A stretch of DNA of 64,000 nucleotides from Microbacterium sp. SORGH_AS_0969 (lineage in GTDB: Bacteria > Actinomycetota > Actinomycetes > Actinomycetales > Microbacteriaceae), in the NCBI RefSeq assembly GCF_030818255.1, contig NZ_JAUTAG010000001.1:2418001-2482000 (forward strand). The letters run 5' to 3'. Below, piece by piece: positions 49,120 to 58,597 of the stretch (positions are counted from its first letter, which is position 1; each line of letters begins with the position of its first letter). The translations under genes and the position numbers were made by a program. Under the pieces are notes generated by a model, which worked only from the letters and a program-made list of their open reading frames with translations, was not told the DNA's origin and made no database searches.

Positions 49120-50061
49120 TCAGGTCATCGGGGAGGGCAGCACCGGACTGTTCGCGGTGAGCCGCGCGAGCACGCGGTGCGCGAGCTTCATGAACTCGGT
49201 CGTCGCCGGGGAGACGGTTCCGCCGCGCCGCGTGATGAAGGCGTAGTGCTCGTTGACGGGCGGATCGAGCGTCGTCCAGTGCAACCCGCGCTCCGCGATG
49301 ACGGATCGTCCGACGTGGTACGACACGAGCGAGTCGCCGACGTCCTGCGCCGCCAGCTCGAGCGCGTGGGTCTGGAACTCGACCTCGATGATCGGCTGCA
49401 TGCCCAGTCCGGCTGCTTGCGCGCGCTGCAGGATGGAGACACGCAAAGGATCATCCTGTGACCAGCGCGCTTCGGAAAGGATGAGGGGACGGGTGGCCAG
49501 GGTCTCGATCGCGACCGGCGCGGCGGTGTGCGCGGGATCGCGAGAGACGTAGACCACCTGATCGACGAAAACGCTCTGCGAGACGACGAGGTCGCGATCG
49601 TTTACCGGGAGCTGCACCAGACCGGCCTCGAGATCGCCCCCGCGGACCGCGTCGGCGACCTCGGACGAGTTCAAGCCCGTCACGCGGATCCGCACGCCGG
49701 GGTGCTGAGCGTGGAACTCTCGGATGAGGTCGGTCAAGAGGTACAGGTGCGCGCTGTTGAAAGTGCCGAACGACACCGTGCCCTCTTCGAGGCTCTTCAC
49801 TCGGCGGCCGAAATCGGCGAGTTCGACGACATCGTTGACCGCGCGCTCCGCCAGCGGCAGGAGCTGTCGGCCCGCGTCGGTGAGCGTGAGTCGGCGCGCC
49901 GTGCGGCTGAAAAGGCGCAGTCCGAGGTTCTGTTCGAGTGCGGCGATCTGCTCGGACAGGCTCGGCTGCGCGATGTGGTGCTCGGCCGATGCGGCGGCGA
50001 ATGTGCCGACGCGCGCGGCGGTCACGAAGTACTCGAGCTGTCGCACGGTGGGCAATGGCAC
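49120..50061 (-). CDS. LysR-family regulator
   Basis: 313 aa from GTG at 50061, chosen because GGAGG lies 10 bp upstream; the frame is open to 50097. The winged helix is LPTVRQLEYFVTAARVGTFAAASAEHHIAQPSLSEQIAALEQNLGLRLFSRTARRLTLTDAG. The periplasmic-binding-like effector domain follows (VSFGTFNSAHLYLLTDLIREFHAQHPGVRIRVT). It is divergent from the SDR/ABC/racemase/FMO operon with 115 bp between, the classic LysR arrangement, so it most likely activates that operon in response to its substrate. Confidence 0.92.
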   Translation of the reverse strand: MPLPTVRQLEYFVTAARVGTFAAASAEHHIAQPSLSEQIAALEQNLGLRLFSRTARRLTLTDAGRQLLPLAERAVNDVVELADFGRRVKSLEEGTVSFGTFNSAHLYLLTDLIREFHAQHPGVRIRVTGLNSSEVADAVRGGDLEAGLVQLPVNDRDLVVSQSVFVDQVVYVSRDPAHTAAPVAIETLATRPLILSEARWSQDDPLRVSILQRAQAAGLGMQPIIEVEFQTHALELAAQDVGDSLVSYHVGRSVIAERGLHWTTLDPPVNEHYAFITRRGGTVSPATTEFMKLAHRVLARLTANSPVLPSPMT

Positions 50062-50176
50062 GACTCGGCCTCCAAAGGTTCTACCTGTGCTCACCATAGC
50101 GAAACAAGCCTGGCTCTTCTTCCGTGGCGCTGGTGCACTGAATCCAGGTCATCACCGACACGAACGGAGACAGTGC

Positions 50177-50893
50177 ATGCACGGAACGGCGGGTATCGCC
50201 CTCATCACGGGTGCCGCGAGCGGCATGGGCGCGAGCGCGGCTGCGCTGTTCCTTCAGCGGGGGTATCGCGTGCTGGGCGTCGACGTCGCGTCCACGTCGG
50301 CACCCCGGGGGTTCGAGGCATCGTACGTGTCCGTCGTCGCCGACGTGCGGTCCCGCTCTGCGCTCGAAGCGGCGATCGGCGACGCCCTCGAGCTGCAGGA
50401 CGCCATTGACGTGGTCGCGAACATCGCCGGGGTCTACCCGCCGACCACCCTGGACACCTACGACGAGGCCACCTTCCACCGCATCTTCGACATCAACGTG
50501 CTCGGCATCCTGAACGTCATCGCTGCGGCCCGGCCGCGTCTGTCGCGCGGAGCGTCGATCGTCAACTTCGCCTCGGTCGACGCGTTCGAGGTCTCGCGCG
50601 GGCAGCTGCTGTACGGCGCGTCGAAAGCGGCGGTGGTCATGCTCACGAAGTCGCTCGCGCTCGAGCTGGCCGGTGAGGGCATCCGCGTCAACGGCATCGC
50701 GCCGGGGTGGGTGGCCACCCCGGGCAATGCCGCGACGGGACGAATGGATGCCGCCGCGGCATCCATTCCGCTCGGACGGGTGGCTCAGCCCGAGGAGATC
50801 GCGGCGTGGGTCTGGCTGATCTCGCAGCCCGACTACGGCGCGTTCCTCACGGGTGAGACCGTCGTGCTCTCGGGTGGGGACGTGATGCGCTGA
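50177..50893 (+). CDS. SDR-family oxidoreductase, first gene of the catabolic operon
   Basis: 238 aa from ATG; ACGGAGA upstream. Motifs: GIALITGAASGMGASAAALFLQRG, ANIAGVYPPTTLDTYDEATFHRIFDINVLGILNVIAAA, Ser in NFASVDAFEVSRGQ, catalytic YGASKAAVVMLTKSLALELAGEGIRVNGIAPGWVATPG. A cytoplasmic NAD(P)-dependent dehydrogenase. Substrate unknown but expected to be shared with the next gene's. It overlaps the next SDR by one base (TGATG). Confidence 0.88.
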   Translation: MHGTAGIALITGAASGMGASAAALFLQRGYRVLGVDVASTSAPRGFEASYVSVVADVRSRSALEAAIGDALELQDAIDVVANIAGVYPPTTLDTYDEATFHRIFDINVLGILNVIAAARPRLSRGASIVNFASVDAFEVSRGQLLYGASKAAVVMLTKSLALELAGEGIRVNGIAPGWVATPGNAATGRMDAAAASIPLGRVAQPEEIAAWVWLISQPDYGAFLTGETVVLSGGDVMR

Positions 50894-51609
50894 TGCGCGG
50901 CCTCGTCGTCGTGACCGGAGCCGCCCGCGGGCAGGGTGCCGCGCACGCCCACCTGCTCGTCGAGCACCGGTACGCCGTCCTCGTCGCGGACGTGCTCGAC
51001 GCCGAGGGCGAGCGCACCGCGGAGAGCCTGCGCGCGAGCGGGGCCACCGCCACCTACCGGCACCTCGACGTCACCTCCGAGGCGGACTGGGGGAGTCTCG
51101 CCGAGGAGATCCGTTCGAGCGGCGTCCCCCTGCGGGGTCTTGTCAACAACGCCGGTATCCTGCGCCACCGTCCCCTCGCCGACACGTCTCTCGATGAGTG
51201 GGAGCTGCAGATGGCGGTGAACGCGCGCAGCGCGTTCCTCGGCATCCGTGCGCTCGCCGCGTTGCTCGTCGACGGGGGATCCATCGTGAACGTCTCGTCG
51301 ACGGCCGCCCTCGTCGGGTCGCCCGGCTACGCGGGGTATTCGGCGTCGAAGGCCGCGCTGCTCGGACTCACGCGCGCCGCCGCCGTCGAACTCGCGCCGC
51401 GCGTGCGCGTCAACGCCGTCTGTCCGGGCGGCGTCGCCACGGCGATGAACGACGACGAACCCGCCGGAGGGTCGAGCTCGACCGCACCGCTGGGCCGTCG
51501 CGCGCGGGTCGACGAGATCTCCCCCCTCGTGGCCTACCTCGTCGGCGAGGACGCCGCGTTCGTGACCGGCTCCGTCCTGACCATCGACGGCGGCCTGACC
51601 GCCGCCTGA
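50893..51609 (+). CDS. SDR-family oxidoreductase, second in the operon
   Basis: 238 aa. Motifs: [71 protein letters not shown], Ser in [35 protein letters not shown], and [10 protein letters not shown]. It resembles 3-alpha-(20-beta)-hydroxysteroid or cyclic-alcohol dehydrogenases of the SDR family. Two different SDRs in tandem suggest consecutive or stereospecific oxidations of one substrate. Confidence 0.88.
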   Translation: MRGLVVVTGAARGQGAAHAHLLVEHRYAVLVADVLDAEGERTAESLRASGATATYRHLDVTSEADWGSLAEEIRSSGVPLRGLVNNAGILRHRPLADTSLDEWELQMAVNARSAFLGIRALAALLVDGGSIVNVSSTAALVGSPGYAGYSASKAALLGLTRAAAVELAPRVRVNAVCPGGVATAMNDDEPAGGSSSTAPLGRRARVDEISPLVAYLVGEDAAFVTGSVLTIDGGLTAA

Positions 51610-51650
51610 GACCTGCACCACCCCGTCACCCGACCCGAAGGAACAGCACC

Positions 51651-52523
51651 ATGACCCGAACCATGCCCCGTCGCTCCGCCCGTGTCCTCATCCTCCTCGC
51701 CGCCTCCGGTCTCGCCCTCGCCGGCTGCGCCTCCGCGGCTCCCGCGTCGACGGTCTCGGCGGACTGCACCCCCGCCGACGCGGGGCTGACCACTTTCACC
51801 GCCGGCACGCTCACCGTCGGCGTCCCCGAGAACCCGCCGTACACCGAGACCGACGGCTCCGGCGGCGCCTCCGGCATCGAGATCGACATCATCAAGAAGC
51901 TCGCCGACGCCGAGTGCCTCGCCGTCAGCTACGTGCCCATCACCTACGCCAACGGCATCCCGATGATCACGGAGCAGAAGAAGACCGACATCATCACCGG
52001 TGGCTGGTACGTCACGCCCAAGCGCGCCGAGCAGGTCGGCTTCACCACTCCGACGATGTACGACACCATGGGCGTCGTCTCGAAGGACGGCATCGACACC
52101 GTCGACGAGCTCGAGACGGTCGGTACGGTCGGCACCGGCACGGGCTTCTCGTGGAACGAAGAGCTGGCGCCCCTGCTCGGCAGCAAGCTGCAGCAGTACC
52201 CCGGCACGGTCGAGATGAAGCAGGACCTCGTCGCCGGGCGCATCCAGGCCGCGCTCGACGGGTACGCCGTCGCGGTGGCCGCCTACGCCGACACCGACTA
52301 CAAGGTCGAGCCCATCCAGGCGGATCCCCGCGTGTCGATCACCCAGACCAAGCCCCTGATCGCGTTCCCCGTGTCGAAGGACAACACCGCCCTCTCCGAC
52401 GCCCTCAGTGCGTTCATCGACCAGTACCGCACCGACGGCACCCTCGCCGATCTGCTGGCGACCTACAAGCTGCCGGCCGACCTGCTGGTGCCCGCCGACG
52501 TCGCGGCGACCTCCATTCGATGA
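51651..52523 (+). CDS. ABC transporter substrate-binding lipoprotein (polar amino-acid type)
   Basis: 290 aa with GAAGGAA upstream. Signal peptide and lipobox: [20 protein letters not shown], cleavage before the Cys near 25. The mature part is a family 3 (amino-acid type) binding protein: [69 protein letters not shown], and [37 protein letters not shown]. It captures the small polar substrate outside the cell. A hairpin after its stop may set a higher expression level than for the transporter genes that follow. Confidence 0.92.
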   Translation: MTRTMPRRSARVLILLAASGLALAGCASAAPASTVSADCTPADAGLTTFTAGTLTVGVPENPPYTETDGSGGASGIEIDIIKKLADAECLAVSYVPITYANGIPMITEQKKTDIITGGWYVTPKRAEQVGFTTPTMYDTMGVVSKDGIDTVDELETVGTVGTGTGFSWNEELAPLLGSKLQQYPGTVEMKQDLVAGRIQAALDGYAVAVAAYADTDYKVEPIQADPRVSITQTKPLIAFPVSKDNTALSDALSAFIDQYRTDGTLADLLATYKLPADLLVPADVAATSIR

Positions 52524-52529
52524 CCCGCC

Positions 52530-52556
52530 GGGGCGCCCGCCGTGCGCGGGCGCCCC
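52530..52556 (+). terminator. Attenuator-like hairpin between binding-protein and ATPase genes
   Basis: A perfect 11-bp stem GGGGCGCCCGC (52530-52540) with 52546-52556 and loop CGTGC lies in the 53-bp gap. Partial termination here would explain excess binding protein over transporter, as in other ABC operons. Confidence 0.75.
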
Positions 52557-52576
52557 GCTTCCTCCGAGAGGCCCCC

Positions 52577-53359
52577 ATGCCCCAGCTGATCACCGAGGCC
52601 AACGAGCTCGCCACCGCGGGCGTCACCATCTCGCACCTGTCGAAGAGCTTCGGCACCAACCTCGTGCTCGACGACATCTCCATGACCGTCGCCCCCGGAA
52701 GCGTCACGGCGCTCATCGGACCCTCGGGCTCGGGTAAAAGCACGTTGCTGCGCTGCGTCAACCTGCTCGAGCAGCCCGATCGGGGGTCGATCACGGTCGG
52801 CTCGACGACCATCGAGGCCGGGGCCAAGGTCACCGATCGTACCCTGCTCGCGCTGCGCCGACAGGTGGGCATGGTGTTCCAGTCGTTCAACCTGTTCCCC
52901 CACATGACGGTGCTGCGCAACGTCGCCTACCCGCAGGAGAAGATCCTCGGCCGATCCCGCGCGGAGGCCGAAGAGCGCGCGCTCACGCTGCTGGAGCGCG
53001 TGGGCCTGCGCGACAAGGCGCAGCAGCATCCGGGTCGCTGTTCCGGTGGGCAGCAGCAGCGGATCGCGATCGTCCGGGCGCTCGCCCTGAACCCCCGCGC
53101 CATGCTGTTCGACGAGCCCACGAGTGCCCTCGACCCCGAGGTCGGCGTCGAAGTCCTCGCGGTGATGCGCGAGCTCGCCGACAGCGGAATGACGATGATC
53201 GTCGTCACCCACGAGATGCAGTTCGCGCGCGACGTGTCCGACCACCTCGTCGTGATGGCCGACGGTCACATCATCGAGGAGGGCGACCCCCGCGCGATCA
53301 TGGCCGCGCCGCGCGAGGAGCGTACACGCCGCTTCCTCTCGGCCGTCCTGGAGCGCTGA
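52577..53359 (+). CDS. ABC transporter ATPase (polar amino-acid type)
   Basis: 260 aa from the ATG at 52577; the frame also starts at 52520 but that would run through the hairpin. Walker A is GPSGSGKS, Q-loop [16 protein letters not shown], signature in the variant [15 protein letters not shown], Walker [16 protein letters not shown]-switch [14 protein letters not shown]. This is the PAAT/GlnQ subfamily that powers uptake of polar amino acids. Its permease partners follow without a gap. Confidence 0.94.
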   Translation: MPQLITEANELATAGVTISHLSKSFGTNLVLDDISMTVAPGSVTALIGPSGSGKSTLLRCVNLLEQPDRGSITVGSTTIEAGAKVTDRTLLALRRQVGMVFQSFNLFPHMTVLRNVAYPQEKILGRSRAEAEERALTLLERVGLRDKAQQHPGRCSGGQQQRIAIVRALALNPRAMLFDEPTSALDPEVGVEVLAVMRELADSGMTMIVVTHEMQFARDVSDHLVVMADGHIIEEGDPRAIMAAPREERTRRFLSAVLER

Positions 53360-53360
53360 C

Positions 53361-53999
53361 GTGGAGGCCGTCGTCGCGGTCCTGCTCGGACTGCCCATGA
53401 CCCTGCTCGTCACGGCCGCGGCCTTCGCGATCGGCCTGGTCGGTGGCATCCCGCTGATGCTGGGCCTGCGCTCCCGCCATCGTGTCGTGCGCCTCGTCGT
53501 GCGTTTCGTCGTCGACCTCATCCGCGGCATCCCGCCGATCGTGTGGCTCTTCGTTCTGTTCTTCGGCGTGTCGATCGGTGCGCTCCGTTTCAACGCGCTC
53601 GCCGCGGCGATCGTCGGGCTCGGCGTCATCTCGGCCGCCTACCTCGCCGAGATCTACCGCGGGGGCTTCGCGACCCTGCCCGCCGGGCAGACCGAAGCCG
53701 CCCGCGCCCTCGGACTCGGCCGCCGCGCCACCTTCGTCCGCGTGCTCGCACCGCAGGCGGCTCGCACGGCACTGCCCTCGATCACGACGTTCCTGCTCGC
53801 ACTGGTGAAGGACTCCTCCATCGCCTCCACGATCGGCGTCACCGACATGGTGTTCGCCGCCAACACCTTCGTGCGCCAGAACCCGATGACCGCCGGGCTC
53901 ACCCCGTTCTTCGTCGCCGCCGCCGTGTACGTGGCGATCAGCATCCCGCTCGCGATCGTCGCCCGTCGCCTGGACTCCCGTCTGAGGAGGAGCGCCTGA
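53361..53999 (+). CDS. ABC transporter permease 1 (HisM/GlnP type)
   Basis: 212 aa from GTG, 1 bp after the ATPase stop. Five transmembrane helices are expected. The conserved cytoplasmic EAA loop is visible as GGFATLPAGQTEAARALGLGRRATFVRVLAPQAARTALPS, and VVDLIRGIPPIVWLFVLFFG is the family N-terminal motif. It pairs with the next permease to form a heterodimer. Ends in ATGA overlap-type spacing with the next gene. Confidence 0.91.
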   Translation: MEAVVAVLLGLPMTLLVTAAAFAIGLVGGIPLMLGLRSRHRVVRLVVRFVVDLIRGIPPIVWLFVLFFGVSIGALRFNALAAAIVGLGVISAAYLAEIYRGGFATLPAGQTEAARALGLGRRATFVRVLAPQAARTALPSITTFLLALVKDSSIASTIGVTDMVFAANTFVRQNPMTAGLTPFFVAAAVYVAISIPLAIVARRLDSRLRRSA

Positions 54000-54643
54000 T
54001 GGATCTCTCGATGTACCTTCCCCGCCTGCTCGACGGGCTCGGCGTCAGTCTGCAGCTGACCGCGATCTCGGTCGTCTTCGGGTACGCCCTCGGACTGCTC
54101 TTCGCGCTCGGGGTGTCGTCGATCCACCGCGGCCTGCGCTGGCCCGCTCTCGTCGTCGTCGAGATCGGCCGCGGCATCCCGGCCCTCGTCGTGCTCTACA
54201 TCGTCTACTACGGCCTGCCCGCCGTCGGGGTGCTGTTCAGCAGCTTCTGGGCGGCGGCGGCCGGCCTGACCTTCACGGTCGCGGCCTACTCGTCGGAGAT
54301 GATCCGCGCCGGCATCCAGTCGGTGCCCCGTGGGCAGGGCGAGGCGGCCGCCGCCCTCGGTCTGTCGCGCCTGCCGACCTTTGCCCGGGTCATTCTGCCG
54401 CAGGGGCTCCGCTCGTCGATCCCCGCACTGATGGGGCTGGCGATCCAGTCGTTCCAGGGCACGTCGCTCGCCTACTCGATCTCGGTGAACGAACTGATGA
54501 GCCAGGCGTACCAGGTGAGCTCGCTGACCTTCGCCTACCTCACCGTGTACGTCGTGACCGGCCTGATCTACGCGGTCATCGCCGTGCCCGCCACGTGGGC
54601 TTCGGTTTGGGTCGAGCACCGTCTCGCACGGGGGCACGCGTGA
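53999..54643 (+). CDS. ABC transporter permease 2 (HisQ/GlnP type)
   Basis: 214 aa, start codon sharing one base with the previous stop. VSLQLTAISVVFGYALGLLFALG, VVVEIGRGIPALVVLYIVYYGLP and the EAA loop MIRAGIQSVPRGQGEAAAALGLSRLPTFARVILPQGLRSSIPAL identify the family. Five transmembrane helices. It should form the channel with permease 1. Confidence 0.91.
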   Translation: MDLSMYLPRLLDGLGVSLQLTAISVVFGYALGLLFALGVSSIHRGLRWPALVVVEIGRGIPALVVLYIVYYGLPAVGVLFSSFWAAAAGLTFTVAAYSSEMIRAGIQSVPRGQGEAAAALGLSRLPTFARVILPQGLRSSIPALMGLAIQSFQGTSLAYSISVNELMSQAYQVSSLTFAYLTVYVVTGLIYAVIAVPATWASVWVEHRLARGHA

Positions 54644-55446
54644 TGCGCCTCACCTGGATCGAGGCGACGGTGGGCGATCCGGCTCACGCGCCGTTGTGGC
54701 AGCTGCTCGCGGCCCACGTGGAACGGCTGGCGGCCGGGCGCGCTCAGGTGCGGCTGCGTCACGTCGACACGGATGCCGGCGGCATCCGCACCCCCGCCAA
54801 CCGCCTGCTCAGCGACGCATCCGTGCTCGCCACGGCTATGGATGCCGAGACCTCGAGCGACGCGATCGTGGTGGGCTGCTGGGGTGCGCCGACGCTCGCC
54901 GTGCGCGACGCCGTGACGGTGCCGGTGTCGACGCTGACCGACGCGGCGGCACGCACGGCGGGCTCGCTCGCGCGGCGCGCGGCGGTGGTCACCGTCGCCG
55001 GCATCCTGGCGCCGCTGTTCGCCGACGACCTCATCGCCCACGGCGCGAGCGGTCTGACCGTGCGCGCGTACGAACCCGAGTCGACGCTCGCCGACGTCAC
55101 GCGGGCGGTCACCGACCCCGCCGACCTGATCGCGCGCTTCGACACCGCGGCCCGCCGCGCCGTCGACGAGGGGGCGGATGCCGTGATCGCGGGGTGCGCG
55201 TACCTCGGCGCCCTGTTCGCCGCCCACGGCTACACCGCCGTCGGCGGCGCTTCGGATGTGCCGGTGTGGGACCCGAATGCGCTCGCGATGGAGCACGTGC
55301 TCTCGCTCTCGCGGCTGGCCGCCGCCGGCATCAGGCCGACCGACCGCGGCTTCCCCCGACCCCGCGGCGAGCGGGCGAGCGCGCTCGCCGCGGCCGCCCG
55401 ACGTCTCTCCGACGGAACCCCGTCACCCGAAAGGACACCCGCATGA
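54643..55446 (+). CDS. Asp/Glu/hydantoin-racemase-like protein
   Basis: 267 aa, start overlapping the permease stop by one base. The two catalytic cysteines of the family are in DAIVVGCWGAPTLAV (near 82) and DAVIAGCAYLGAL (near 186). The double alpha/beta repeat (AAVVTVAGILAPLFADDLIAHGASGLTVRAYEPES) is characteristic of hydantoin racemase and maleate isomerase relatives. In a catabolic operon with an amino-acid-type importer it may racemise or isomerise the imported amino acid or hydantoin. Exact reaction open. It overlaps the FMO gene by ATGA. Confidence 0.82.
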   Translation: MRLTWIEATVGDPAHAPLWQLLAAHVERLAAGRAQVRLRHVDTDAGGIRTPANRLLSDASVLATAMDAETSSDAIVVGCWGAPTLAVRDAVTVPVSTLTDAAARTAGSLARRAAVVTVAGILAPLFADDLIAHGASGLTVRAYEPESTLADVTRAVTDPADLIARFDTAARRAVDEGADAVIAGCAYLGALFAAHGYTAVGGASDVPVWDPNALAMEHVLSLSRLAAAGIRPTDRGFPRPRGERASALAAAARRLSDGTPSPERTPA

Positions 55447-56739
55447 CCCGTTACTGCGTGATCGGAGCCGGCGCCGCCGGCATCTCCACCCTCCAGCGCC
55501 TTCGCGCGGCCGGCTACGACGCCGACTGCTTCGAGAAGACCGACCGTGTCGGCGGGCACTGGCACACCGACTACGACGCTCTGCACCTCATCACCTCGCG
55601 AGACATGACGGGTTTCGAGGGCTTCCCGATGCCGGAGGAGTACCCGCACTTCCCGCGCCGCGACCAGGTGCGCGCCTACCTCGAGTCGTACGCGCGCGAG
55701 CACGGTCTGTACGACGTCATCCGCTTCGAGACCGCGGTGGTCTCGGTCGTGCCGCGCCCGGGCGAGGGGCCTGTCGGATCCGCGGGGTGGACGGTCACCC
55801 TCGACACCGGAGAAAGCATTGACTACGACGGCGTCTTCGTCGCGAACGGTCACCTGTGGGACCAGAAGCGTCCCGCGATCTCGGCCGACTTCACCGGGAA
55901 GCAGGTGCATTCCGGGTCGTACCGCAACACGGGTGACATCGAGGGCACGCGTGTTCTCGTCGTGGGCGCGGGCAACTCCGGATGCGACCCTCGCCGCGGA
56001 CGCGGCCCAGCACCGGTTGGAGGTCGACATCGTCATCCGCGAGGGCGTGTACTTCCAGCCGAAGAGCTACTTCGGCGTGCCTCGCCAGGAGATCCCGTGG
56101 ATGGGGCAGTTCTCGCCGGACGAGCAGGATCTCATTGCGCGTCTGCTCGCCCGCGTGTCGATCGGCGAGGCGAAGGACTACCCGGGCCTGCCGGAGCCGG
56201 CCTACCGCACGCTCGCGGAAGGCCGCACGGTCGTGAACGAGCTGCTGCTGTACTGGCTGCAGCACGGTCGGATCGGCGTGCGCCCCGCGATCGAGCGCAT
56301 CGAGGGGCGCACCGTGCACTTCGTCGACGGGGAGGCACGGGAGTACGACACGATCCTCTGGGCCACCGGCTTCCACGCCTCGCTGCCGTTCCTCGACGAA
56401 GCGCTGGTGCCTCGGCGCAACGGCGTTCCGCTCCGCTTGGCGGCCGGCATCGTGCCGGTGGGCCTCGACAAGCTGTACTACATCGGACTGTCGGCCCCGC
56501 GCGGACCGCAGATCCCCGTCTACGGCGTGCAGGCCGCGCTCGCCCTGCGCATGCTCGCGCTGCACGAGTCCGCTCCCGGCGGCCATGCGCCGCTCGCGGC
56601 ATATCTCACGGGGCTCCAGGACGCGGATGATCGTATCGACATCGTCCGGGCGGTGTGGAACGACCAGCTCGCCGACACGGAGCGTCTGCTCGACGCGTTC
56701 TCGCTCGCGCACGCGGAACCCGTCGCCGGCACCGTGTGA
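55443..56739 (+). pseudogene. Flavin-containing monooxygenase split by a +1 frameshift
   Basis: Begins YCVIGAGAAGISTLQRLRAAGYD (FAD loop), then VGGHWHTDYDALHLITSRDMTGFEGFPMPEEYPHFPRRDQVRAYLESYA, the FMO/BVMO-like region. At VLVVGAGNSGCD (NADPH loop) the frame breaks near 55986-55990: GCGACCCTCGCC needs one C fewer to continue LAADAAQHRLEVDIVIREGVYFQPKSYFG. The remainder, including DTILWATGFHASLPFLDE, lies in the other frame to 56739. Span minus one base is 432 codons, the expected length. FMOs oxygenate amines, sulfides or ketones with NADPH and O2. Last gene of the LysR-controlled operon. Could be decay or a homopolymer read error. Confidence 0.88.
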
Positions 56740-56995
56740 CGCGGACGCCGTGCCTGGCTGGGCATCTCGGAGGCGCAGGCAGAAGAGCGGAGGGCGTGGG
56801 GCGAGCGGAGGAGGATTCCGGCCGGGGCCTCCTCCCGCCGTCCCTGATCCTCCGCTCGGCACGGTGGCGCGGTCGCCGGCGTCGCCCGCCCGGTGGCGAA
56901 GGGAGGAGATGTGACCGGCGGAGGAGGATTCTTGCCCGGGCGTCCTCCCGCCGTCCCTGATCCTCCGCTCGCCACGCACGCGCAGCCGGCGAGCG
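56740..56995. repeat. Two copies of a GGAGGAGGAT hairpin element
   Basis: Copy 1 at 56803-56858 and copy 2 at 56919-56971 each run from GCGGAGGAGGAT to ATCCTCCGCTC, with the shared internal segment CCTCCCGCCGTCCCTG. Each can fold through the terminal complementarity GGAGGAT/ATCCTCC. They fill the gap between convergent genes and may act as terminators. Confidence 0.85.
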
Positions 56996-58489
56996 TCAGT
57001 GCCCCGCGCCGAGGCCCCCGCTGAGGCGCTCGTGGAACCGCGCCGCGGCGGCGTTCATCCCCTCGAGCTCGACGGTCGTCCCGAGGTGGGCGTACTTCGT
57101 CTGCACGGCATCCAGGGCCGCGACGGTCGATGCGTCCCACACGTGCGAACGCGACAGGTCGATCACGACGCGCGCCGGGTCGCGGTGGTACGCGAACTTC
57201 GTCGTGAGGTCGTTGCTCGACGCGAAGAAGAGCTCGCCCTCGACGGTGTACCGCGCCGTGTCGCCCTCGACCGAGCGGGTGACGGTCGTCAGCGAAGCCA
57301 CGCGCCGGGCGAACAGCACCGCCGCGGCGATCACCCCGACCCCCACGCCGATCGCGAGGTTGTGCGTCCACACGGTGATCGCGACCGTGAGCACCATCAC
57401 GATGGTCTCGCTGAGCGGCATCCGGCGCAGGGTCGAGGGGCGGATGCTGTGCCAGTCGAAGGTGGCGATCGACACGACGATCATGACGGCCACGAGCACG
57501 GCCATGGGGATGATCGCGACGACGTCGCCGAACACGAGCACGAGCACGAGCAGGAAAACTCCGGCGAGAAAGGTCGAGATGCGCGTTCGCGCGCCCGACG
57601 CCTTCACGTTGATCATCGTCTGGCCGATCATCGCGCAACCGCCCATCCCGCCGAACAGCCCCGACAGCACGTTCGCGGCGCCCTGGCCGAGCGACTCGCG
57701 GGTCTTCGACGACGGCGTGTCGGTGATGTCATCGACGAGGGCCGCGGTCATGAGCGACTCGAGCAGCCCGACGATCGCCATGGCGAGCGCGAAGGGGAAG
57801 ACGATGCCGAGCGTCTCGAGGGTGAACGGCACGTTCGGGATCAGCAGCGCAGGCAGGCTCTCGGGGAGTGCCCCCTGATTGCCGACGGTGGGCACCGAGA
57901 TGCCGAGCACCACGACGGCGCCCGTCAGCAGCACGATGGCCACGAGCGGAGCGGGAACGGCCTTCGTCAGGCGGGGCAGGAGGTACATGATCACGAGCCC
58001 CGCCGCCGCGATCGGGTACACCGCCCAGGGCACCCCGATGAGCTGCGGCACCTGCGCGGTGAAGATGAGGATCGCCAGCGCGTTGACGAACCCGACCATG
58101 ACGCTGCGCGGGATGAAGCGCATGAGCTTCGCGACGCCCGCGAGACCCAGGACCACCTGCAGGATGCCGCCGAGGATCACCGTCGCGAGCAGGTAGTCCA
58201 CCCCGTGCTCACGGGCGACCGGCGCGATGACGAGGGCGACGGCGCCGGTCGCCGCGCTGATCATGGCCGGGCGTCCGCCGAGGAACGCGATCGCCACGGC
58301 CATGACGAACGACGAGAACAGACCCAGTCGCGGGTCGACCCCGGCGATGATGGAGAAGGCGATCGCCTCGGGGATCAGCGCGATCGCCACGACGAGGCCG
58401 GCGAGCACTTCGCGGGTGAGCAGGCGGGGCGAGCGCAGGGCCTGCAGCACCGTCGGCTCGGGGCGCGGGCGCGCGAGGACGTTCGTCAT
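56996..58489 (-). CDS. SulP-family anion transporter with STAS domain
   Basis: 497 aa. Hydrophobic SulP core of 12 or more helices: EVLAGLVVAIALIPEAIAFSIIAGVDPRLGLFSSFVMA (family opening), GRPAMISAATGAVALVI, VMVGFVNALAILIFTAQVPQLIGV, and GMGGCAMIGQTMINVKASGARTRISTFLAG. The C-terminal cytoplasmic STAS domain (about 400-490) has DLSRSHVWDASTVAALD. Relatives carry sulfate, bicarbonate or other anions by symport or exchange; substrate not readable. Single gene, divergent from merR. Confidence 0.92.
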   Translation of the reverse strand: MTNVLARPRPEPTVLQALRSPRLLTREVLAGLVVAIALIPEAIAFSIIAGVDPRLGLFSSFVMAVAIAFLGGRPAMISAATGAVALVIAPVAREHGVDYLLATVILGGILQVVLGLAGVAKLMRFIPRSVMVGFVNALAILIFTAQVPQLIGVPWAVYPIAAAGLVIMYLLPRLTKAVPAPLVAIVLLTGAVVVLGISVPTVGNQGALPESLPALLIPNVPFTLETLGIVFPFALAMAIVGLLESLMTAALVDDITDTPSSKTRESLGQGAANVLSGLFGGMGGCAMIGQTMINVKASGARTRISTFLAGVFLLVLVLVFGDVVAIIPMAVLVAVMIVVSIATFDWHSIRPSTLRRMPLSETIVMVLTVAITVWTHNLAIGVGVGVIAAAVLFARRVASLTTVTRSVEGDTARYTVEGELFFASSNDLTTKFAYHRDPARVVIDLSRSHVWDASTVAALDAVQTKYAHLGTTVELEGMNAAAARFHERLSGGLGAGH

Positions 58490-58559
58490 GGAGGTGCTCC
58501 GGAGGGGATCCGCGTCGCGCGGGGAAGAATAGGGGGGTCGCGATCGCGGCCCAGGAAGA

Positions 58560-58576
58560 CTCTACCGTAACGAGAG
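58560..58576. promoter_or_regulatory. Candidate MerR operator
   Basis: CTCTACCGTAACGAGAG (58560-58576), an interrupted CTCT/AGAG dyad with a GTAACG core, lies 22 bp upstream of the merR start. The layout fits autoregulation from a long-spacer promoter. Low certainty. Confidence 0.4.
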
Positions 58577-58597
58577 GGTTGCGGGATCGGGGAGGTC

